From Exiguobacterium sp. SL-9 (lineage in GTDB: Bacteria > Bacillota > Bacilli > Exiguobacteriales > Exiguobacteriaceae): a stretch of 64,000 nucleotides of DNA. The first letter of the stretch is position 1. Every line of letters begins with the position of its first letter. This document shows, one piece after another, positions 57,937-64,000 of the stretch. The notes beneath the pieces were generated by a model, which was given only the letters and a program-made list of their open reading frames with translations, did no database searches and was not told the origin of the DNA. Location: the NCBI RefSeq assembly GCF_004336985.1, contig NZ_SJUO01000003.1, forward strand, positions 366,309 through 430,308, read 5' to 3'. Made by a program: the position numbers and the translations under genes.

Positions 57937-57957
57937 ATTCAAGAGGAGGAGTTACTA

Positions 57958-58836
57958 ATGAAAGGAATAGTTTTAGCTGGAGGAAGTGGGACAAGACTTT
58001 ATCCTTTAACCATGGTTACAAGTAAACAATTATTGCCTATTTATGATAAACCTATGATTTATTATCCGTTATCTACTTTAATGCTTGCGGGAATCAAAGA
58101 AATTTTAATTATTTCTACCCCTGAGGACTTGCCGAGATTTAAAGACCTATTAGGTGATGGTTCACAGTTTGGTATCGAACTTGAATATATTGTTCAACCA
58201 ACTCCTGATGGACTTGCACAGGCATTCATTTTAGGTCAGGAGTTTATTGGAGAGGATTCTGTAGCTATGGTATTAGGTGATAATATTTACTACGGTAGCG
58301 GAATGCGAAACATTCTTCAAAGAGCAGCTGAGAAGACAAGTGGGGCCACCGTTTTTGGCTATCATGTGACTGATCCAGAAAGATTTGGTGTAGTCGAGTT
58401 TAACGAAGATGGAAAAGTGATTAGTGTCGAAGAAAAGCCAAAATATCCTAAGTCAAACTATGCCATTACTGGTTTATATTTCTACGATAATTCAGTTGTT
58501 GAGATTGCAAAGAATGTTCAACCTTCGGAACGTGGTGAACTAGAAATCACATCAATAAATGAAGCTTATTTGAACAATGGAACATTGAGTGTGGAACTGT
58601 TAGGTAGAGGATTTACGTGGTTAGATACGGGAACACATCAAAGCTTGGTTGAGGCAACAAATTTTGTCAAAACAGTTGAGGATCATCAAGGCGTTAAAAT
58701 TGCAGCGTTAGAAGAAATTGCTTTTTTGAACGGTTGGATTGATAAACAGCAATTAGAAGAAGCCGGACAAAGCCTAAATAAAACAGGATATGGACAATAC
58801 TTATTAGAAGTCGCAGCGGGTAAAATCAGATATTAA
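57958..58836 (+). CDS. rmlA: Glucose-1-phosphate thymidylyltransferase
   Basis: A 292-residue enzyme making dTDP-glucose from dTTP and glucose-1-phosphate, first step to dTDP-L-rhamnose. Signatures: [71 protein letters not shown] and [21 protein letters not shown] precedes the ATG. The rml genes occur in the order A-C-D-B. Base composition returns toward the mean. Confidence 0.97.
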   Translation: MKGIVLAGGSGTRLYPLTMVTSKQLLPIYDKPMIYYPLSTLMLAGIKEILIISTPEDLPRFKDLLGDGSQFGIELEYIVQPTPDGLAQAFILGQEFIGEDSVAMVLGDNIYYGSGMRNILQRAAEKTSGATVFGYHVTDPERFGVVEFNEDGKVISVEEKPKYPKSNYAITGLYFYDNSVVEIAKNVQPSERGELEITSINEAYLNNGTLSVELLGRGFTWLDTGTHQSLVEATNFVKTVEDHQGVKIAALEEIAFLNGWIDKQQLEEAGQSLNKTGYGQYLLEVAAGKIRY

Positions 58837-58859
58837 ATATGGTAGGAGCGATATAACAA

Positions 58860-59426
58860 ATGAAAGTTATTAATACTTTTTTAGACGGAGTAAAAGTTCT
58901 AGAGCCTAACTTGTTTGGAGATCATCGTGGATGGTTTATGGAAACCTTCAATTCAAGTTCATTAAAAGAACTAGGTATCACGAATGAATTTATTCAAGAC
59001 AATCATTCATATTCTGCTGAAGTTAATACACTTCGTGGGCTCCACTATCAACTTGCACCTAAGTCTCAAACTAAACTAGTGCGCTGTACAAAAGGTTCTA
59101 TTTTTGATGTGGCTGTAGATATTCGCAAAGATAGTCCTACGTACGGCAAATGGTTTGGAGTTGAATTGTCAGCGGAGAACAAGAAACAATTGTTGGTACC
59201 TAAAGGATTCGCTCACGGATTTTTAACGTTAACTAATGATGTTGAAGTTCAATATAAAGTTGATGAATTGTACTCTCCAGATCATGATCGAGGAATTATT
59301 TGGAATGATCCATCGATTAACATCGGATGGCCATCAACAGAGCAACCTGTTCTTTCGGATAAAGATCAGAAGGCACCGCAATTAAAGGATGCTGACAATA
59401 ACTTTATCTACGGAGAACAAATATGA
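58860..59426 (+). CDS. rmlC: dTDP-4-dehydrorhamnose 3,5-epimerase
   Basis: A 188-residue cupin-fold epimerase, third rhamnose step by pathway order. FGDHRGWFMETFN, LRGLHYQLAPKSQTKLVRCT and VPKGFAHGFLTLTNDVEVQY contain the catalytic His and the substrate-binding arginines and lysines. The final GYWxxxD-like part reads WNDPSINIGWP. It overlaps rmlD by 4 bases (ATGA). Confidence 0.96.
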   Translation: MKVINTFLDGVKVLEPNLFGDHRGWFMETFNSSSLKELGITNEFIQDNHSYSAEVNTLRGLHYQLAPKSQTKLVRCTKGSIFDVAVDIRKDSPTYGKWFGVELSAENKKQLLVPKGFAHGFLTLTNDVEVQYKVDELYSPDHDRGIIWNDPSINIGWPSTEQPVLSDKDQKAPQLKDADNNFIYGEQI

Positions 59427-60286
59427 AAATACTTGTAACCGGATATAATGGACAACTTGGCTATGATGTCGTTCGTGAAGGACGAAAGCACGGCCTAGAC
59501 ATGATTGGCAGTACGATTGAGGATTTAGATATTACTAATGCAGATGAAGTTACTAAATATGTTCACGATTTAAAACCGGAAGCAATAATTCACTGTGCAG
59601 CATACACGGCAGTTGATCGAGCAGAAGAAGACCGAGAGATAGCATGGGATGTAAACGTAAATGGAACAAAATATTTAGTAGAAGCAGCTAAATCCATTCA
59701 AGCAAAATTTTTATACATTAGCACTGACTACGTCTATGAGGGTACTGGTGATCAACCTTACACTGAAGAATCGAAAATTTTGCCACAAAGTTATTATGGC
59801 CTTACAAAGTATGAAGGTGAGCGAGTGGTTCAAAATCTTTTAGAAAATTCTTTCGTTGTTCGAATTTCTTGGGTCTTCGGTATTAATGGGAATAATTTCA
59901 TTAAAACGATGCTACGTTTAGCTGAATCTCATAAAGAATTGAAAGTGGTTTCTGACCAGATCGGTTCACCAACTTACACACACGACTTAGCTAAATTATT
60001 GATTAATATGATTCAAACGAATAAATATGGTGTTTATCAAGTAACTAATGATGGATATTGCAGTTGGGCGGATTTTGCTAAAAAAATATTTGAAGTAGCT
60101 GGAAGTTCCGTCAAGGTAGAAGGTATCACTTCTGAAGAGTACCCTACATTAGCTATAAGACCAAAAAATTCAAGAATGTCAAAGCAAAAGTTGATTGCTA
60201 ATGGATTTGAGCCTCTGCCACATTGGGAACAGGCTCTTGCGCATTACGTAAATGAATTAAAACAAGAGGTGCAAAATGACAGATAA
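59423..60286 (+). CDS. rmlD: dTDP-4-dehydrorhamnose reductase
   Basis: A 287-residue SDR reductase making dTDP-L-rhamnose with NAD(P)H. Motifs: ILVTGYNGQLGYDV (3-16), IIHCAAYTAVDRAEED, YISTDYVYEG and YYGLTKYEGE with the catalytic Tyr-x3-Lys. The C-terminus ends in the typical RPKNSRMSKQKL. Overlaps rmlB by 11 bases, so translation is coupled. Confidence 0.96.
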   Translation: MKILVTGYNGQLGYDVVREGRKHGLDMIGSTIEDLDITNADEVTKYVHDLKPEAIIHCAAYTAVDRAEEDREIAWDVNVNGTKYLVEAAKSIQAKFLYISTDYVYEGTGDQPYTEESKILPQSYYGLTKYEGERVVQNLLENSFVVRISWVFGINGNNFIKTMLRLAESHKELKVVSDQIGSPTYTHDLAKLLINMIQTNKYGVYQVTNDGYCSWADFAKKIFEVAGSSVKVEGITSEEYPTLAIRPKNSRMSKQKLIANGFEPLPHWEQALAHYVNELKQEVQNDR

Positions 60287-61271
60287 AAAAATTCTTATCA
60301 CAGGTGGAGCCGGATTTATTGGGGGAAACTTTGTACATCATATGGCTTCAACTTACCCCATGTATAAAATTTATAACTTGGATTTGTTAACTTATGCTGG
60401 GGAGTTGGCTAAACATAAAGATTTAACTGAAAACCCAAACTACAAGTTTATTCAAGCGGATATTGCTGATTACGAGTTAATCATGAGTATTTTTAAGAAG
60501 GAAGAGTTTGATTATGTCGTTCATTTTGCAGCTGAAAGTCACGTGGATCGCTCGATTACCGATCCAGGTATTTTTGTAAAAACTAACGTAATGGGCACAC
60601 AAGCACTATTAGATGCTGCTAAAGAGATTGGTGTGAAAAAATTTGTTCACGTGTCAACTGATGAAGTTTATGGAGAACTAGACTTTGATCCGACTACATT
60701 CTTTACGGAAGACACTCCACTTCAACCTAATAGTCCTTATAGTGCTAGTAAGGCCGCCAGTGACTTCTTAGTTCGCTCTTACCATGAAACGTTCGGTTTA
60801 CCGGTTAACATTACTCGTTGTTCAAATAACTATGGTCCATATCATTTCCCTGAAAAATTGATTCCACTCACAATTTCTAGAGTCCATAATGATCAGAATG
60901 TACCTGTCTACGGGAACGGACAAAACATCAGAGATTGGTTGCATGTCGAAGATCATTGCAAAGCGATTGATTTAGTTTTACACGAAGGTCTAAACGGTGA
61001 AGTTTATAACGTTGGTGGACATAATGAGAAAACTAATTTAGAGGTCGTTAAAACTATCATTAAACATCTTGGAAAATCAGAAGAATTAATCGAGTTTGTC
61101 GAGGATCGTCTCGGGCACGATAAACGATACGCAATTGATCCAAGTAAGCTTGAAGCGCTTGGATGGAAACCAGAACATAACTTTGATAGTGGGATTAAAC
61201 ATACGATTGAATGGTATCTTGATAATGAAGAATGGTGGAAGCCATTGCTTAATGAAGGTGTAGAAGTATGA
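60276..61271 (+). CDS. rmlB: dTDP-glucose 4,6-dehydratase
   Basis: A 331-residue SDR dehydratase, second rhamnose step. ILITGGAGFIGGNFVHHM (6-23), VVHFAAESHVDRSITDP, HVSTDEVYGEL (Thr-Asp-Glu active-site triad) and YSASKAASD are the diagnostic segments, with NNYGPYHFPEKLIPL. Overlaps the next epimerase gene by 4 bases. Together the four rml genes show that rhamnose is part of the polymer. Confidence 0.97.
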   Translation: MTDKKILITGGAGFIGGNFVHHMASTYPMYKIYNLDLLTYAGELAKHKDLTENPNYKFIQADIADYELIMSIFKKEEFDYVVHFAAESHVDRSITDPGIFVKTNVMGTQALLDAAKEIGVKKFVHVSTDEVYGELDFDPTTFFTEDTPLQPNSPYSASKAASDFLVRSYHETFGLPVNITRCSNNYGPYHFPEKLIPLTISRVHNDQNVPVYGNGQNIRDWLHVEDHCKAIDLVLHEGLNGEVYNVGGHNEKTNLEVVKTIIKHLGKSEELIEFVEDRLGHDKRYAIDPSKLEALGWKPEHNFDSGIKHTIEWYLDNEEWWKPLLNEGVEV

Positions 61272-62293
61272 AAACAATATTAATCACAGGTGCTGCTGGC
61301 TTCATCGGCTCTTACTTAGTTAAAGCTTTGGAAAATGAAGAGTTAAGCATTATCGGAATCGATAATTTAAATAGTTACTATAGCGAGAAATTAAAAGCAG
61401 ATCGTTTGGCCGAGCTTTCTGAACAGTCGAACTTTAAATTCGAAGAAGTGGATATTTCTGATTCAAAGAATTTGAATTTAGTATTTGAGACGTATAAACC
61501 TGCTGTCGTAATTAATTTGGCTGCTCAAGCTGGCGTTCGATATTCAATTGAAAATCCTCAAGCATACATGGATTCAAACATGCAAGGTTTCTTAAACATT
61601 TTAGAGGCATGCAGAAATAATCCTGTTGAACATTTGATCTATGCGTCATCGAGTTCTGTGTACGGTGGTAACAAAGTTGCTCCCTTCTCAACGAACCATA
61701 GTGTAGATCATCCTGTCAGTTTATACGCTGCGACTAAAAAATCGAATGAGTTGATGGCACATACGTATAGTCATCTTTATGGAATTCCAACTACTGGTCT
61801 ACGATTCTTTACCGTCTACGGTCCTTGGGGACGTCCTGACATGGCTTACTTCTCTTTCACGAAAGATATTATTGAAGGGAACCCGATTAAGGTGTTCAAT
61901 CACGGTAAGATGGAGCGCGACTTTACTTATATCGATGACATCGTAGAAGGTATTGTTAAACTGATTCCTAATGCTCCTAAAGCGAACCCTGAATGGGACG
62001 AAACGATTGATTCAACGAGCGAAAGCTTTGCTCCATATAAAATCTATAACATCGGTAACAACAAACCAGTAACGTTGATGCAATTTATCAATACGCTCGA
62101 ACAGAAGATTGGTAAAGAAGCCGTAAAAGTCTACATGGATATGCAACCAGGTGACGTCTACCGTACTTATGCGGATGTCTCTGACCTTGTACGTGATATC
62201 GATTTTCAACCAAACACATCAATTGAAGAAGGCTTAGGTAAATTCGTTGATTGGTATATGGAATACTACAACGTAAAAATTGTGAATACTTAA
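61268..62293 (+). CDS. UDP-glucuronate 4-epimerase-like nucleotide-sugar epimerase
   Basis: A 341-residue SDR enzyme. [18 protein letters not shown] (4-21), [48 protein letters not shown] and [20 protein letters not shown] match CapI/UDP-glucuronate 4-epimerases more than galactose epimerases. It would make UDP-galacturonate from UDP-glucuronate, the product of the dehydrogenase coded 14 bases downstream. The exact substrate is inferred from motifs and this neighbour. Confidence 0.86.
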   Translation: MKTILITGAAGFIGSYLVKALENEELSIIGIDNLNSYYSEKLKADRLAELSEQSNFKFEEVDISDSKNLNLVFETYKPAVVINLAAQAGVRYSIENPQAYMDSNMQGFLNILEACRNNPVEHLIYASSSSVYGGNKVAPFSTNHSVDHPVSLYAATKKSNELMAHTYSHLYGIPTTGLRFFTVYGPWGRPDMAYFSFTKDIIEGNPIKVFNHGKMERDFTYIDDIVEGIVKLIPNAPKANPEWDETIDSTSESFAPYKIYNIGNNKPVTLMQFINTLEQKIGKEAVKVYMDMQPGDVYRTYADVSDLVRDIDFQPNTSIEEGLGKFVDWYMEYYNVKIVNT

Positions 62294-62307
62294 TCAGGGG
62301 GTTTATC

Positions 62308-63474
62308 ATGCGAATTACAGTAGCCGGGACTGGTTATGTCGGCCTTTCGATGGCCGTTTTACTTGCGCAACACAATGATGTGACTGCATTAGATATTATG
62401 AAAGACAAAGTCGATGTGATTAATGCGAAGCAGTCTCCAATTGTTGACGCTGAAATCGAAGACTTTTTACAAAATAAAAAATTAAATTTAGTTGCGACAA
62501 CGGATAATCTGACAGCTTTTAAAGATGCAGAGTATGTAGTGATTGCAACACCTACAGATTATGATCCAGTTCGTAACTACTTCAACACTCGTACAGTGGA
62601 GAGCGTAATCGCAACGGTTTTAGCAATCAATCCTGATGCGATTATGGTCATCAAATCAACTGTACCGGTTGGATATACGGATGAAGTAAAAGCAAAATTT
62701 GATACTGAGAACATCATTTTTTCACCGGAATTTTTGCGTGAGGGCCAAGCATTGCACGATAACCTCTATCCGTCACGTATTGTTGTCGGTGAGCAGTCAG
62801 AGCGTGCTGAAGTGTTCGCGAACTTGTTAAAAGATGCTGCAATTAAAGAAGACATTACGGTGTTGTTGACTGACTCGACTGAAGCGGAAGCCATCAAATT
62901 GTTCTCGAACACTTATTTGGCGATGCGTGTCGCGTTCTTTAATGAACTTGATACATACGCTGAAGTGCGTGGTCTTGATTCCAAGCAGATCATCGAAGGT
63001 GTAGGGCTCGATCCACGTATCGGCTCACACTACAATAATCCATCATTCGGTTACGGTGGTTACTGCTTGCCGAAAGATACGAAACAGCTGCTTGCCAACT
63101 ATGAGGACGTACCGAACAACATCATCGGAGCAATTGTAGACGCAAACCGGACACGTAAAGACTTTGTCGCAGAGTCGATTCTGAAGCAAAATCCGAAGCG
63201 TGTCGGCGTCTATCGTTTAACGATGAAGACGGATTCGGACAACTTCCGTGCGTCTTCAATCCAAGGGATTATGAAGCGCATCAAGGCGAAAGGTGTCGAG
63301 GTCGTCATCTATGAACCGGTTCTAAAAGAAGAGTCTTTCTACAACTCACCTGTCATCAATGATTTTGAAGCATTCAAAGAGACAGCAGACGTCATCGTCA
63401 CGAACCGTTTACATCCTGAGCTTGAAGATGTAGCGGATAAAGTTTATACACGCGATTTGTACAGTCGTGACTAA
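62308..63474 (+). CDS. ugd: UDP-glucose 6-dehydrogenase
   Basis: A 388-residue enzyme oxidising UDP-glucose to UDP-glucuronate with [23 protein letters not shown] at the N-terminus, [20 protein letters not shown] in the middle, and the catalytic Cys in [15 protein letters not shown] (about residue 255). The start at 62308 follows AGGGGG; a frame to 62251 overlaps the previous gene. It is the last gene of the cluster and, with galU first, gives an acidic sugar for the polymer. A strong terminator follows. Confidence 0.96.
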   Translation: MRITVAGTGYVGLSMAVLLAQHNDVTALDIMKDKVDVINAKQSPIVDAEIEDFLQNKKLNLVATTDNLTAFKDAEYVVIATPTDYDPVRNYFNTRTVESVIATVLAINPDAIMVIKSTVPVGYTDEVKAKFDTENIIFSPEFLREGQALHDNLYPSRIVVGEQSERAEVFANLLKDAAIKEDITVLLTDSTEAEAIKLFSNTYLAMRVAFFNELDTYAEVRGLDSKQIIEGVGLDPRIGSHYNNPSFGYGGYCLPKDTKQLLANYEDVPNNIIGAIVDANRTRKDFVAESILKQNPKRVGVYRLTMKTDSDNFRASSIQGIMKRIKAKGVEVVIYEPVLKEESFYNSPVINDFEAFKETADVIVTNRLHPELEDVADKVYTRDLYSRD

Positions 63475-63476
63475 TC

Positions 63477-63518
63477 ATATGGCAGCACGAGGAAACAGTC
63501 CCCGTGCTGCCATATTTT
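63477..63518 (+). terminator. Intrinsic terminator of the capsule cluster
   Basis: ATATGGCAGCACG and CGTGCTGCCATAT form a 13-pair perfect stem followed by TTTTC, 2 bases after the ugd stop. Confidence 0.95.
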
Positions 63519-63920
63519 CAATCTTCTAAGTTGTCGATGGCATTTCAACCTTCTAGATCAATTACATACGAGTAGTGGTCGATAGTTTGAATGTATTATG
63601 ACCTAGTAATTGACGGCTTACCACCGAACTGTCTCCGTTCCGGTAACAAAACTATGACGAAACATGTAGGCGTGAAAGCTAAAATAAATAGGAAAGACAA
63701 TCATTCTTTTCTATGCAAACTAAGTAAAATCGTTATAAAGCATAGAAATGATTACGGCCACGAGTTTTTACCGCCTCTGACATTTTATTTACCACCAAAT
63801 GCCATGTTCGGTACCACTCAGTGACATATGTCGACCATCATGTGACTCAAAGTCCGTTGGACAAGGGATTGCAGCATTGTGAGCCATCGATTGCGGACGA
63901 CTGAGCCACCTAGTGCGAAG
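63519..63920. other. Intergenic region right of the capsule cluster
   Basis: No convincing gene. A 77-codon frame (63591-63824) has no ribosome site and no recognisable family. An imperfect stem of 9-base arms (63708-63716 and 63740-63748) lies inside it. Composition is mixed, as in a decayed gene or mobile-element remnant, but this cannot be shown. Confidence 0.4.
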
Positions 63921-63946
63921 AAAAGAGCCATCACTTGGATGGCTCG
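63921..63946 (-). terminator. Intrinsic terminator of a minus-strand gene entering from the right
   Basis: On the minus strand GAGCCATC-CAAGT-GATGGCTC is followed by TTTTC. Confidence 0.75.
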
Positions 63947-63950
63947 GACG

Positions 63951-64000
63951 TCAGCGTGTTGATATGCCATGGCGTTCCCTCATCGATATTTCACCGTCGA
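63951..64000 (-). CDS. Possible 3' end of an unidentified minus-strand gene
   Basis: A minus-strand frame open from the window edge stops at 63951 with DGEISMRERHGISTR, 5 bases before the terminator at 63921-63946. Another frame stops at 63980 (STVKYR). The terminator says some gene ends here; which frame is uncertain, and the product cannot be named. Confidence 0.3.
   Translation of the reverse strand, partial: DGEISMRERHGISTR

Larger units (their letters stand above)
50330..57940. other. AT-rich block of the polysaccharide cluster (serotype-type cassette)
   Basis: From just after the priming transferase to the start of rmlA, the coding sequence is visibly much richer in A and T than either side, with many A-runs and AAA, AAT, ATA and TTA codons. 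It contains exactly the variable functions (glycosyltransferases, acetyltransferase, Wzy, Wzx). The block is probably an acquired, exchangeable cassette between more conserved flanks. Confidence 0.75.

Noticed and set aside
63591..63824. 77-codon plus-strand frame right of the capsule cluster, considered as a transposase remnant
   Set aside because: No ribosome site, no recognisable transposase motif, no terminal inverted repeats or target duplication found by eye.
63818..63970. 50-codon minus-strand frame near the right edge
   Set aside because: It overlaps the terminator at 63921-63946, and its product resembles nothing known.
1..64000. tRNA, rRNA, riboswitch, CRISPR, restriction or phage-defence islands
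   Set aside because: No supporting sequence patterns were seen; only the YefM-YoeB module is of the stress/defence type.

Overview
The window looks like a chromosome segment of a Gram-positive member of the Bacilli, most likely Exiguobacterium or a close relative. This is an inference from gene content: SigA-like promoters with AGGAGG-type ribosome sites, CcpA-type cre sites, LytR-CpsA-Psr proteins, a CpsB/C/D tyrosine-kinase trio and a Gram-positive Pel operon. The moderately high G+C of most genes also fits. No tRNA, rRNA, CRISPR array, prophage or intact insertion sequence is visible.

Layout. 1-2300: end of an iron-siderophore ABC operon (binding protein tail and two FecCD permeases, no ATPase). 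2300-6670: housekeeping genes (cytidine deaminase, M23 peptidase-like protein, polysaccharide deacetylase, acetyltransferase, MBL hydrolase, Lrp-type regulator). 6670-10550: alpha-glucoside (maltose) phosphotransferase locus with its GntR regulator. 10990-11590: YefM-YoeB toxin-antitoxin module. 11585-13725: WYL regulator, DHFR-like reductase and two small membrane proteins. 13949-17840: gluconate operon (gnd-gntP-gntK, minus strand) with a perfect cre site and a 12-bp inverted repeat over its promoter. 17911-20394: MHYT-PAS-GGDEF-EAL cyclic-di-GMP enzyme. 20588-23959: 1123-residue secreted beta-helix/Ig-like protein. 24049-25365: RpiR-type regulator and an unknown small protein.

25544-33420 is a Pel exopolysaccharide locus: pelD, pelE, deacetylase-only pelA, pelF and pelG on the plus strand, with a separate secreted glycoside hydrolase (the other half of a classical PelA) divergent from it. 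33527-37295 carries a metallophosphoesterase, a flavoprotein, an unknown protein, a second 6-phosphogluconate dehydrogenase and a small unknown protein. 37728-41906 carries two LytR-CpsA-Psr ligases flanking a YihY membrane protein, then a protein that looks like a GH13 sugar phosphorylase with its catalytic residues lost. galE and an SH3-like membrane protein follow on the minus strand.

44419-63474 is one long Wzx/Wzy-type capsule or exopolysaccharide cluster. The order is regulatory trio (CpsC, CpsD, CpsB), a leader with an intrinsic terminator, galU, a CapD/EpsC dehydratase, priming sugar transferase, a strikingly AT-rich block of glycosyltransferases, acetyltransferase, Wzy and Wzx, then rmlACBD, a UDP-glucuronate epimerase and UDP-glucose dehydrogenase. 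The predicted product is an acidic, rhamnose-containing polysaccharide, plausibly attached to the wall by the LytR-CpsA-Psr proteins. Two separate exopolysaccharide systems, one of them Pel with a cyclic-di-GMP receptor, and a cyclic-di-GMP enzyme in the same 64 kb suggest a surface/biofilm region.
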